DNA from: an uncultured Lachnospiraceae bacterium
GTDB taxonomy: Bacteria; Bacillota; Clostridia; Lachnospirales; Lachnospiraceae
DNA length: 54,110 nucleotides
Direction of reading: 5' to 3'
Assembly: GCA_934351835.1 (NCBI GenBank)
Contig: CAKRJP010000017.1
Location: forward strand, 1-54,110
Part shown: piece by piece, positions 44,130-52,695 of the stretch
How positions within the stretch are numbered: position 1 is the stretch's first letter
How the letters are laid out: each line of letters starts with the position of its first letter
The notes under the pieces: model-generated
Databases searched by the model: none
Seen by the model: the letters and a program-made list of their open reading frames with translations, nothing else
Told to the model about the DNA's origin: nothing
Program-made: the position numbers and the translations under genes

Positions 44130-44555
44130 ATGGCAAAAAAAGTAACAGGTTATATTAAATTACAGATTCCTGCCGGCAAAGCTACACCGGCTCCACCGGT
44201 TGGTCCTGCACTTGGACAGCACGGTGTTAACATTGTTGAATTTACAAAACAGTTCAACGCTAAGACAGCTGATCAGGGAGATCTTATCATCCCTGTAGTA
44301 ATCACAGTTTATAATGACAGAAGTTTCAGCTTCATCACAAAGACACCACCGGCTGCAGTTCTTATTAAGAAAGCCTGCAACATCAAATCAGGTTCAGGTG
44401 TTCCGAACAAGAACAAAGTTGCTACAATCACAAAAGAGCAGGTTCGTCAGATTGCAGAGACAAAGATGCCTGACTTAAATGCAGCAACAATCGAAGCAGC
44501 TATGAGCATGATCGAAGGAACATGCCGCAGTATGGGTGTTACAGTTACAGAATAA
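44130..44555 (+). CDS. rplK: 50S ribosomal protein L11
   Basis: 141 residues, standard. KLQIPAGKATPAPPVGPALGQHGVNI at the N-terminus and the C-terminal rRNA-binding domain ending GTCRSMGVTVTE. Followed by rplA. Confidence 0.97.
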   Translation: MAKKVTGYIKLQIPAGKATPAPPVGPALGQHGVNIVEFTKQFNAKTADQGDLIIPVVITVYNDRSFSFITKTPPAAVLIKKACNIKSGSGVPNKNKVATITKEQVRQIAETKMPDLNAATIEAAMSMIEGTCRSMGVTVTE

Positions 44556-44570
44556 TTGAAGTTGAACAAA

Positions 44571-44605
44571 GTGGGAGGGGTATCCCGACAATACCACAAG
44601 GAGGT
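44571..44605 (+). promoter_or_regulatory. Leader hairpin before rplA
   Basis: GTGGGAGG (44571-44578) ... ACCACAAGGAGGT (44593-44605), with inner GGG-tat-CCC pairing. Same plan as the element before rplK. Confidence 0.5.
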
Positions 44606-44612
44606 TATTTAG

Positions 44613-45305
44613 ATGAAAAGAGGAAAGAAATACGTTGAAGCTGCAAAAGCTATCGAGAGAGGTAATCTTTACGATGTAGCTGAGGCAGTATCATTAGTAA
44701 AAAAGACTGCAGTAGCAAAATTCGATGAGACAATCGAAGCTCATATCAGAACCGGATGTGACGGACGTCATGCAGACCAGCAGATTCGTGGAGCAGTTGT
44801 ACTGCCACACGGAACTGGTAAAAAGGTTCGTATCCTTGTATTTGCAAAAGATGCTAAAGCAGCAGAGGCTGAGGCAGCTGGAGCAGATTACGTTGGAGGA
44901 ATGGAACTGATCGAGAAAATCCAGAAAGAAAACTGGTTCGATTTTGACGTAGTAGTAGCTACACCAGATATGATGGGTGTTGTAGGACGTATCGGTCGTG
45001 TACTTGGACCAAAAGGACTTATGCCAAACCCAAAAGCTGGTACAGTTACAATGGACGTTACAAAAGCTATCCACGATATCAAAGCCGGTAAGATTGAGTA
45101 CAGACTTGATAAGACAAATATTATCCATGTGCCAGTAGGTAAAGCTTCATTTACAGAAGAACAGCTTGCGGACAACTTCCAGACGCTTATGGATGCTATC
45201 AACAAAGCAAGACCGGCAGCAGTTAAAGGTCAGTTCTTAAAGAGCGTGACTCTTACTTCTACAATGGGACCTGGTGTAAAGGTTAACCCTATGAAACTTG
45301 CTTAA
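44613..45305 (+). CDS. rplA: 50S ribosomal protein L1
   Basis: 230 residues, standard. KRGKKYVEAAKAIERG at the start, GRIGRVLGPKGLMPNPKAGTV in the middle, C-terminal SVTLTSTMGPGVKVN. L1 usually represses its own rplK-rplA mRNA by binding a leader site. Confidence 0.97.
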   Translation: MKRGKKYVEAAKAIERGNLYDVAEAVSLVKKTAVAKFDETIEAHIRTGCDGRHADQQIRGAVVLPHGTGKKVRILVFAKDAKAAEAEAAGADYVGGMELIEKIQKENWFDFDVVVATPDMMGVVGRIGRVLGPKGLMPNPKAGTVTMDVTKAIHDIKAGKIEYRLDKTNIIHVPVGKASFTEEQLADNFQTLMDAINKARPAAVKGQFLKSVTLTSTMGPGVKVNPMKLA

Positions 45306-45331
45306 TTATTAGCAGAATACGAATTTAAATG

Positions 45332-45386
45332 AAAGGTGCTCATATATGTAAACTGTATGTTTGCGTATGTGGGCCTTTCTTTTTTT
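45332..45386 (+). terminator. Terminator after rplA
   Basis: AAAGG...GCTCATATATG pairs with CGTATGTGGGCCTTT, followed by a run of seven T. Splits L11-L1 from L10-L7/L12 transcription. Confidence 0.85.
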
Positions 45387-45482
45387 GCAGGCAAAGAGCC
45401 GGAGTCCGAACTCAAAGAGTATATCCCGTAGTTTGAAATAATCAAAAAAGTTGAAAAAGTATGAAAAAGTACAAATAAACAG

Positions 45483-45511
45483 TTGACAAACGGTGGTAGA
45501 TGTGGTAATCT
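45483..45511 (+). promoter_or_regulatory. Promoter of rplJL
   Basis: TTGACA (45483-45488), 17-base spacer, TAATCT (45506-45511), just before the L10 leader. Confidence 0.8.
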
Positions 45512-45514
45512 ACT

Positions 45515-45645
45515 CAAGGACTGCCGAAGACAGTAGGTGCTCGAAGGAGCGTAAGAACATTTTTTGATGGACGCCTACCGAGGAAAGATCGATACAAAAT
45601 GTATGATATTACGCCTCTGTGTCTTTGGATATAGAGGCTTTTTAG
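45515..45645 (+). ncRNA. Ribosomal protein L10 leader
   Basis: Structured leader of the rplJL mRNA: stem-loop set GGACTGCCGAAGACAGTAGG ... CGCCTACCGAGG, then GCCTCT-N12-AGAGGC followed by TTTTTAG, a terminator-like hairpin. Position between promoter and rplJ and the GACGCCTACCGAGGAAAG block fit the Firmicute L10 leader, which is bound by L10-(L12)4 to stop its own synthesis. Confidence 0.85.
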
Positions 45646-45700
45646 TTTTATATCTATCGGCGGTGCGAACTTACAAATCTAACAAGGAGGTGCACCATTC

Positions 45701-46249
45701 GTGGCAAAAGTTGAATTAAAACAACCAGTTGTACAGGCTATTGCAGAAGACGTTAAAGACGCAGCAAGCGTTGTCTTAGTTGACTACCGTGGACTGACTG
45801 TTGCTGAGGATACAGAACTTCGTAAACAGTTAAGAGAAGCAGGCGTTATCTACAAAGTTTGTAAGAACACAATGATGAAGAGAGCTTTTGAAGGAACTGA
45901 CTTTGCAGCTTTGGATGAGCATTTAGAGGGACCAAGCGCCATCGCTATTTCTAAAGATGATGCAACAGCTCCGGCAAGAATCCTTTGCAAATTTGCAAAA
46001 GATGCAAAAGCCCTTGAATTAAAAGCAGGTGTAGTTGAAGGAACAGTATATGATGCTGATGCTCTTACAGAGTTATCTAAGATCCCTTCAAGAGAAGAAC
46101 TGTTATCCAAATTACTTGGAAGCTTACAGTCACCTATTACAAACCTGGCTCGCGTTCTCAATCAGATCGCAGAGAAAGGTGGAGCAGACGCTTGTGAGGC
46201 AGAGGCTCCGGCAGCAGAAGAAGCAGTAGAAGCTACAGACGCTGAATAA
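45701..46249 (+). CDS. rplJ: 50S ribosomal protein L10
   Basis: 182 residues, GTG start after AAGGAGGTG. VVLVDYRGLTVAEDTELRKQLREAG and CKNTMMKRAFEGT are typical. The C-terminus ends in a short Ala/Glu-rich tail (EAEAPAAEEAVEATDAE), somewhat longer than in Bacillus. Confidence 0.96.
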   Translation: MAKVELKQPVVQAIAEDVKDAASVVLVDYRGLTVAEDTELRKQLREAGVIYKVCKNTMMKRAFEGTDFAALDEHLEGPSAIAISKDDATAPARILCKFAKDAKALELKAGVVEGTVYDADALTELSKIPSREELLSKLLGSLQSPITNLARVLNQIAEKGGADACEAEAPAAEEAVEATDAE

Positions 46250-46300
46250 TCAAAGATTAATATTAAAAACGAAAAATAACAAAAAATGGAGGAAAATAAG

Positions 46301-46675
46301 ATGGCAAAGTTAACAACAGCTGAATTTATTGATGCAATCAAAGAGTTATCAGTATTAGAGTTAAATGACTTAGTAAAAGCTTGCGAAGAGGAGTTTGGTG
46401 TTTCTGCAGCAGCAGGCGTAGTAGTTGCGGCAGCAGGCGGAGAAGCTGCAGCAGCAGAAGAGAAAGATGAGTTCGATGTAGAATTAGTTTCTGCAGGAGC
46501 TTCAAAAGTAAAAGTAATCAAGGTTGTTCGTGAAGTAACAGGACTTGGACTGAAAGAAGCTAAAGCATTAGTTGACGAAGCTCCAAAGGTAATCAAAGAG
46601 GCTGCTTCTAAAGCTGAGGCTGAGGAAATCAAAACTAAACTTGAGGCAGAGGGTGCTGAAGTTAACCTTAAATAA
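46301..46675 (+). CDS. rplL: 50S ribosomal protein L7/L12
   Basis: 124 residues from the ATG at 46301 (GGAGGAAAA upstream; an ATG at 46286 lies before the ribosome site). N-terminal dimerisation helix, Ala/Gly-rich hinge, C-terminal domain VIKVVREVTGLGLKEAKALVDEAPK. Followed by a terminator, not by rpoB. Confidence 0.97.
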   Translation: MAKLTTAEFIDAIKELSVLELNDLVKACEEEFGVSAAAGVVVAAAGGEAAAAEEKDEFDVELVSAGASKVKVIKVVREVTGLGLKEAKALVDEAPKVIKEAASKAEAEEIKTKLEAEGAEVNLK

Positions 46676-46707
46676 TTCAATTGAAGATTTAAGTGTAGAT
46701 AGTTTTA

Positions 46708-46739
46708 AGAGCGATGGATTTTATCCATCGCTCTTTTTT
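46708..46739 (+). terminator. Terminator after rplL
   Basis: Perfect 12-bp stem AGAGCGATGGAT (46708-46719) / ATCCATCGCTCT (46723-46734), 3-base loop, T-run. Also lies at the end of the convergent Xre gene. Confidence 0.93.
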
Positions 46740-46741
46740 GA

Positions 46742-47434
46742 CTATTGTGCAAAGAAAAAGTTTGTACGTTTGATATTCTTTAATTCATCTGAAGAAATGT
46801 GAAGAGCATTTATCAATTCATCATTAAGCGGCAGCGGATTTTCGCTGGCAATCACTTTCATGGCGATGCTCTGATAAAAGCACGTAATCGTGGAAATCAG
46901 ACCGACAACGTATTTGGAATTAATGCCGATGGACGGAAGGCGCAACGTCAGAATGTCAAAAGGCGGCTTTGTATTTACAAGGATAAAAACCGTACATGTA
47001 TCACTGTAGGTAATCTCGCCTTCGTAAATATAATTCGCTTCGTAGTAGTTGGATATGTCATCGACATCATAATACATCGTAGCGGTTAATGACAAATTCT
47101 GATTTTCCAGAACTGCCTTCTGCAAGCAGTTCTTTTCCCCGTTAAACCAATAAAGATAAAGTTTGTCAGAAAAATAATTCTGGTACCTTGCAATTTCGGC
47201 TGCGCTTTTATCGGTTGAAGTTGTGGGGAGCAGAGAGGCAATGTCGATATTCAGAATCTGACAAATGTCTACCAGAGTGTCAATACTTATGAGAACCTCT
47301 CCTTTTTCATATTTGGAAATCGTTGCAACGCTTTTATTCAACTTTTTGGAGAGATCGCTTAAGGTCATGTGTTTGGTCCGACGTCTTGCCCGAAGCTTTT
47401 TGCCAAGTGTTACGTAAAAATCGCTGGAATCCAT
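46742..47434 (-). CDS. Xre-family transcriptional regulator
   Basis: 230 residues. Residues 11-66 are an Xre helix-turn-helix (MTLSDLSKKLNKSVATISKYEKGEVLISIDTLVDICQIL, split here as DLSKKLNKSVATISKYEKGE core). The C-terminal ~160 residues form an unrecognised sensor-type domain with several Tyr/Trp and ending NIKRTNFFFAQ. Divergent from the MFS-hydrolase-permease operon and the obvious candidate for its control. Ribosome site AAGGAGG. Confidence 0.85.
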   Translation of the reverse strand: MDSSDFYVTLGKKLRARRRTKHMTLSDLSKKLNKSVATISKYEKGEVLISIDTLVDICQILNIDIASLLPTTSTDKSAAEIARYQNYFSDKLYLYWFNGEKNCLQKAVLENQNLSLTATMYYDVDDISNYYEANYIYEGEITYSDTCTVFILVNTKPPFDILTLRLPSIGINSKYVVGLISTITCFYQSIAMKVIASENPLPLNDELINALHISSDELKNIKRTNFFFAQ

Positions 47435-47761
47435 AGTATCCCTCCTTGTTGTTTTTGGATAATGTTAGTTAATAAAAACTGAAAAGCATAAAAGGATTCT
47501 AACATATTCTGATAAAAAATGCTACTGGGTAAAATTTTCGTAATATGAAAGAATTGTATGAAAATAGGTAAAAAACAGGAAAAGTAACAGACAGAGACCG
47601 CGGTTTCTAAATAAAATTTTCGTATAGTGAGAATAATAGTAAAAATTATTGTCGAATGAAGAAACCAGACAAATTTGTGAATGGGTTATCAATGTGCAAT
47701 AATTATTAACGAAAAGAGTACTCAAAAAAACGTTATAAAGCTGAATGGAGGCGAGGAGATT
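47435..47761. promoter_or_regulatory. Divergent control region
   Basis: 327 bases without a gene, AT rich. AAAATTTTCGTA occurs at 47531-47542 and again at 47614-47625 in direct orientation, 83 bases apart (about eight helical turns), with partial similarity continuing for several bases. These are candidate binding sites for the Xre regulator. Promoters for both directions must lie here, but no box pair stands out. Confidence 0.4.
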
Positions 47762-49036
47762 ATGTCTAAGGAAGCAAAAGTAGGATACAAGAAGAATATA
47801 GGAACAATTCTTTTGTTATCTTTTGCCGGCTCAATTATTTATGGATTGCCATATTTTCGATCATATTACTATGATACGTATCAGGCAATGTATCACTTGA
47901 CTAATACACAGATGGGACTTTTAGGAAGTGCCTACGGTGTGTTGGGTGTATTTTCTTATATTATCGGTGGCGTATTGGCCGATAAAATCAAAGCGAAAAA
48001 ACTGCTTATTTTTTCGATGATTGCAACTGGTTTGGGTGGATTGCTTCATTTGTTTGTTGATAATTTCTATGCATTGGTAGTGATCTATGGATTATGGGGT
48101 GTTACATCTCTTCTGACTTTCTGGCCTGCGCTTATGAAGATTGTCAGAATCCAGGCAACTGAGGAAGAACAAAGCCGTGCCTATGGAACCTTTGAAGGTG
48201 GGCGAGGTGTATTCAATGCGGCACATCTTGCAGTGGCAACAGCGATTTTCGGAATTTTTCAGAGAAAGGCAATGCCGAATCTCGGAATTAAGGGAATTAT
48301 CTGGTTCTATTCGTTGGCACCGTTGATTGTAGGTATTATCTTTATTTTCTTGTTGAAGGAGCCTGAGACCGTTAAAGAAGACGGAACTTCAAGCGTTGTT
48401 TCGTTTAAAGATATTATCAGAGTATTAAAGATGCCGGTTATGTGGTTGATTATTATCATGATGTACACAAGTTATACTTTTAATATGTCATCATATTACT
48501 TTACTCCTTATGCAAGTAATATCATCGGAGTTACAGCCGTGATCGCAGCAATCTTAACGGTTATGTCTCAGTACATCCGTCCGTTTGCTGCAACACTTGG
48601 TGGATTTTCCGGAGATAAATTCGGAAGAAGCCACACAATGATTGTTGGCTATATTTTGATGATTACCGGTGTGGTTATCATGGACGTTACAGGCAAAATG
48701 GCTTCGGATAGCAGAATGATATTAGTTGTGGCGGCTTGTGTGCTGGTATATGCAGGTATGTTTATAAACTTTGGTCTGTACTTCTCGTTTATTTCAGAAG
48801 GTGGTATTCCGGTGGAATTAGGAGGAGTTGCAATTGGTATGGCATCCACATTTGGATATTTGCCGGAAGTTTTGAGCTATACAATCGCAGGTAAATTGTT
48901 AGATACTTATCCGGGATATCAGGGATATCACCTGAATTTCCTGTATATGATCGCGATGGGCGTGATTGGATTAATCGTTGCGATTATCTGGACAAAAAAG
49001 TATGGAAAGAAAAAAGCAGATGCTACAGAAGCATAA
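47762..49036 (+). CDS. MFS transporter
   Basis: 424 residues from the ATG at 47762 (GGAGGCGAGG upstream). Twelve predicted membrane segments; MFS loop 2-3 motif ADKIKAKKLL at ~79-88 and the repeat GDKFGRSHTM at ~280-289. Pattern resembles nitrate/oxalate-formate-like or sugar-phosphate-like MFS branches only vaguely. First gene of an operon with a CocE-type hydrolase and an APC permease; the cargo is probably the hydrolase substrate. Confidence 0.85.
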   Translation: MSKEAKVGYKKNIGTILLLSFAGSIIYGLPYFRSYYYDTYQAMYHLTNTQMGLLGSAYGVLGVFSYIIGGVLADKIKAKKLLIFSMIATGLGGLLHLFVDNFYALVVIYGLWGVTSLLTFWPALMKIVRIQATEEEQSRAYGTFEGGRGVFNAAHLAVATAIFGIFQRKAMPNLGIKGIIWFYSLAPLIVGIIFIFLLKEPETVKEDGTSSVVSFKDIIRVLKMPVMWLIIIMMYTSYTFNMSSYYFTPYASNIIGVTAVIAAILTVMSQYIRPFAATLGGFSGDKFGRSHTMIVGYILMITGVVIMDVTGKMASDSRMILVVAACVLVYAGMFINFGLYFSFISEGGIPVELGGVAIGMASTFGYLPEVLSYTIAGKLLDTYPGYQGYHLNFLYMIAMGVIGLIVAIIWTKKYGKKKADATEA

Positions 49037-49059
49037 TAAAAAAGAAGGAGGGTTAAATT

Positions 49060-51108
49060 ATGGCTAAAGTAGAATCAACAGTAAAAAGAGTAATGGCGAG
49101 AGATGAATTTCCTTACGAGTGGGATGTGATCGAGAACGAATGGATCACAATGTCTGATGGCTGCCGCCTTTCGGCGCGTGTCTGGCATCCTAAGACAGAT
49201 AAACCGGTTCCTACAATATTTGAGACACAGCCGTATCGTAAGAGAGATGGAATGCGTGGAAGAGATGAACCGATGTATGGTTTCTTTGCAGGTATGGGAT
49301 ATAACGTAGTTCGTGTAGATATGCGTGGAGCAGGAGAGTCTGACCAGTGTTTCTATGATGAATACCTGAAACAGGAACAGGATGATGCGGTAGAATGCAT
49401 CGAATGGATTGCCGAGCAGCCATGGTGTGACGGAAATGTCGGAATGATGGGAAAATCATGGAGTGGGTTTAACTCATTGCAGGTTGCGGCAAGACAGCCA
49501 AAAGGATTAAGAGCGATCATCTGTGTAGGATTTGTTGATGACAGATATACACAGGATATTCATTATAAAGGCGGATGCCTGTTGAATGATAACTTCTGGT
49601 GGGGCAATATTATGCTGGCATACATGTGCCGCGCGATTGATTCGGAGATCAAACCGGATACATGGAAAGAAGAGTCTGTTAAACGTTTGGAGGAAATGCC
49701 ACTTTGGCCGGCTAACTGGATGGAACATCAGACAAGAGATGATTACTGGAAGCACGGCTCTGTAAGCGTGAATTATGACGATATTAAAGTTCCTGTATTT
49801 GCACTGGATGGATGGGCTGATTCTTATACAAACAGCGTATTAACTCTGATGGAAGGATTAAGTGTTCCGAGAAAAGCACTGATCGGACCTTGGGCACATG
49901 TATTTGCTCACGACGGAATGCCTCAGCCGGCAATTGATTTCCTTGGTGAAGCTACAAAATGGTGGGATAAATGGCTGAAAGGTGTTGATAACGACACATT
50001 AGACTGCCCGATGGTACAGGTGTGGCTGGAAGACAGCATGAAGCCGGAAACTGTACATCCACTTAGTGATGGACGCTGGGTTGCATTGGACGGATGGCCG
50101 TCAAAAGATGTTGCTATGAAGACGCTTTCTATGACGTACGGACATCTTCAGGATGAGGCAAATGCAAAGAAAGAAATCGTAGATCTTTGCACACTTCCAA
50201 ATCACGGACTCCTGGCAAATGAGTGGATGGGAGCAGGTGTTCTCGGGGAGTCTCCGGCGGATATGAGAGTAGATGATGGAATGGCAATGATATTTGATTC
50301 GGATGTATTAGAGGAAGAAGTAGAGATTCTTGGATATCCGGAATTTGAGGTAGAGTTTACCTGTGATAAGCCAAATGCATTTATGTATGCTCAGCTGAGT
50401 GATATCCATCCGGATGGAGCTGCAACAAGAGTTTCTTATGGACTTATGAATCTGACGCATTTAGAGGGGCATGATAAGGTGGTATACCTTGAAGAAGGTA
50501 AGACATATAAAGCAAAAGTACAGTTGGATGTGTGTGGACATAACTTCCCGAAAGGACACAGAATCAGACTTTCTATTGCAAACTCATTCTGGCCAATGAT
50601 CTGGCCATCACCAGAGCTTGCAACATTAAAACTGGATCTGTCTACTGCTAAATTTGCATTACCGATGTTCTCAGGAAAAGATGCAGAAGGTCCGAATATG
50701 GAAGCTAGATGTGCACCGCTTACTCCGATGACAACATTATCACCTGGTCGAGTAGACCGTACAATTGAGTATGATCTGCTCACGGATTCATGGACATCTA
50801 TTACAAACGGTGTTGGTGGAGTGTTTGGAGAGGGTATCTATCGCTTTGATGATATTGGAACGGTAGTAGAACATAACCTCAAGAGAGAACTGACGATGAG
50901 CAACAAAGATCCGTTGTCAGCAAAATATACTATTACGCAGAAGATGAAGAACGGCCGTGACGGATGGCTGACAGATTGTGATATCGTTGTTACTCAGACT
51001 GCTGATAAAGATAACTTCTATATTACCGGACACATGGATGCATCAATTAATGATGAACATGTATTCCACAGAGATTATGACTACAAAGTAAAGAGAAATG
51101 GAATTTAA
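49060..51108 (+). CDS. CocE/NonD-family serine hydrolase
   Basis: 682 residues. Peptidase S15 / cocaine-esterase type alpha/beta hydrolase. Nucleophile S133 in GKSWSGF, acid D254 in DGWADSY and base H280 in GPWAH give the expected triad order. DMRGAGESDQ (~87-96) is the conserved loop before the nucleophile. The C-terminal jelly-roll (XPDPP C-terminal domain, ~310-560) is present, with an extra ~110-residue end. No signal peptide, so cytoplasmic. Hydrolyses an ester or amide brought in by a neighbouring transporter; substrate unknown. Ribosome site GAAGGAGGG. Confidence 0.9.
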   Translation: MAKVESTVKRVMARDEFPYEWDVIENEWITMSDGCRLSARVWHPKTDKPVPTIFETQPYRKRDGMRGRDEPMYGFFAGMGYNVVRVDMRGAGESDQCFYDEYLKQEQDDAVECIEWIAEQPWCDGNVGMMGKSWSGFNSLQVAARQPKGLRAIICVGFVDDRYTQDIHYKGGCLLNDNFWWGNIMLAYMCRAIDSEIKPDTWKEESVKRLEEMPLWPANWMEHQTRDDYWKHGSVSVNYDDIKVPVFALDGWADSYTNSVLTLMEGLSVPRKALIGPWAHVFAHDGMPQPAIDFLGEATKWWDKWLKGVDNDTLDCPMVQVWLEDSMKPETVHPLSDGRWVALDGWPSKDVAMKTLSMTYGHLQDEANAKKEIVDLCTLPNHGLLANEWMGAGVLGESPADMRVDDGMAMIFDSDVLEEEVEILGYPEFEVEFTCDKPNAFMYAQLSDIHPDGAATRVSYGLMNLTHLEGHDKVVYLEEGKTYKAKVQLDVCGHNFPKGHRIRLSIANSFWPMIWPSPELATLKLDLSTAKFALPMFSGKDAEGPNMEARCAPLTPMTTLSPGRVDRTIEYDLLTDSWTSITNGVGGVFGEGIYRFDDIGTVVEHNLKRELTMSNKDPLSAKYTITQKMKNGRDGWLTDCDIVVTQTADKDNFYITGHMDASINDEHVFHRDYDYKVKRNGI

Positions 51109-51123
51109 AAAGGGGCGAGGCGA

Positions 51124-52536
51124 TTGAAAGAAAAAAGTATTACATTCTGGGAACTTGTGCTTATGAATGTATCTGCCCTTTATGGAATCCGCTGGATTGC
51201 AAAATCAACCTCAGACAGTTTTGGTCTGGGGTTGGGAGCAATCCCGATGTGGATCATATTTATGCTGATATTCTTTGTGCCACAGGCGCTGATGTGTGCG
51301 GAACTGGCAGCGGCATATCCTACAGATGGAGGCCTGAATGACTGGGTTAAAATTGCATTCGGAACAAAATATGGATTTTTAGTATCCTGGATGCATTGGA
51401 CGGCACTTATTTTCTGGTATGCATCTTTCTTGACATTTTTCTCAATCAATTTTACTTATATGATTGGGAAACCGGAATTTGCAGATAACAAAATATTAGT
51501 ATTGATCATGTCGTTGGTGGTTTTCTGGGCATTGTCGTTTGCGAGTATGCGAGGTATGAAATTTGGAAAATATTTTACCAGTGTAGGTGCGCTGGGTTCA
51601 GTGGTACCGACGGTGTGTCTGATTGGTATGGCAATTCTGGCAGTGGTAGTGTTCAAAAAGGCTCCAAGCGCATCCGAGTATACGATAGCAACACTGACCC
51701 CTAAGCTAAATATGAATTCGCTGGTTGCAATTTCGGGAATTACATTTGCGTATACGGGAGCTGAATTTACAGCAAACTTTGCTTCTGAAATGAAAAATCC
51801 TCAGAAAGATTATCCAAGAGCAATCATGATTGCTGCCGGAACAATCTGCGTATTATATGTGATTGGTTCAGTATGTATGACAATGCTGATGCCGACGTCA
51901 GAAATCTTTGCGTATACAGGGACGTTGGATGCATTAGTAATTGCCTGCAATCTCCTGGAAATTCCTCAATTTTTTGTTCAGATCGTAGCGTTTGGAATTA
52001 CTTTGTCAATATTTGGAGCGGTAGTGCTGTATATTGCACAACCGACAAAGATGTTGTTTGGATATTCTGAACCGGGAATCTTTCCGGAGAAGATTACGAA
52101 GAAAAATGAACATGACATTCCGGAGAAGGCGATTTTATTTCAGGCGATACTTGTTTCTCTGCTGCTTGCAGGCGTGGCAGTTTTCCCGGCAGTTGAAACG
52201 ATTTACAATGTATTAATTACTATGACCGCGTTGACATCGTTGTTTCCATATGTTCTTTTATTTGCGGCATATATTAAAATTAAACGGAAAAAGGTTGATA
52301 AACCTGGGTTGTATCAGATGACAAAAAATAAAAAGTGGGGATGCTTTCTCGGGTATATGGAATTGGTAATCTGCGTGATTGCGATTGTGTGCTCGGCACT
52401 TCCGGTTATGACAACTTTTAAAGAAAATGTAGTCTATGAAGTTGAAATGATAGGTGGAGGTTTATTAGTTATCGTGTCTGGATTGTGGTTGTGGAAGCGT
52501 TCTCACTTGAAAAATAAGACATTTGAAATAGAATGA
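51124..52536 (+). CDS. APC-family amino acid permease
   Basis: 470 residues, TTG start (AGGGGCGAGG just upstream), about 12 membrane segments. N-terminal helix ITFWELVLMNVSALYGIRWIA with the unwound-helix Gly region, GGLNDWVKIAFG after it, and SGITFAYTGAEFTANFASEMKNPQKDYPRA typical of APC amino acid/GABA exchangers. Starts 15 bases after the hydrolase; may export or exchange the amino acid-like product. Confidence 0.88.
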   Translation: MKEKSITFWELVLMNVSALYGIRWIAKSTSDSFGLGLGAIPMWIIFMLIFFVPQALMCAELAAAYPTDGGLNDWVKIAFGTKYGFLVSWMHWTALIFWYASFLTFFSINFTYMIGKPEFADNKILVLIMSLVVFWALSFASMRGMKFGKYFTSVGALGSVVPTVCLIGMAILAVVVFKKAPSASEYTIATLTPKLNMNSLVAISGITFAYTGAEFTANFASEMKNPQKDYPRAIMIAAGTICVLYVIGSVCMTMLMPTSEIFAYTGTLDALVIACNLLEIPQFFVQIVAFGITLSIFGAVVLYIAQPTKMLFGYSEPGIFPEKITKKNEHDIPEKAILFQAILVSLLLAGVAVFPAVETIYNVLITMTALTSLFPYVLLFAAYIKIKRKKVDKPGLYQMTKNKKWGCFLGYMELVICVIAIVCSALPVMTTFKENVVYEVEMIGGGLLVIVSGLWLWKRSHLKNKTFEIE

Positions 52537-52562
52537 TTTTAATTAAAGAGAAGGTTAAAAAG

Positions 52563-52600
52563 GATCTTTTGAAAACGTCAGGTTTCAAAAGGTCTTTTTT
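52563..52600 (+). terminator. Terminator after the permease
   Basis: GATCTTTTGAAA (52563-52574) pairs with TTTCAAAAGGTC (52583-52594) allowing one G-T pair, followed by six T. Confidence 0.88.
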
Positions 52601-52695
52601 ATAGATATTAAGAAAAATAAAATAAACATTCGCATATTTATTTTTAGTAAATTTTATGTTATATTGTTTATATTATTTGGGAGAGGAGGTCTGTC

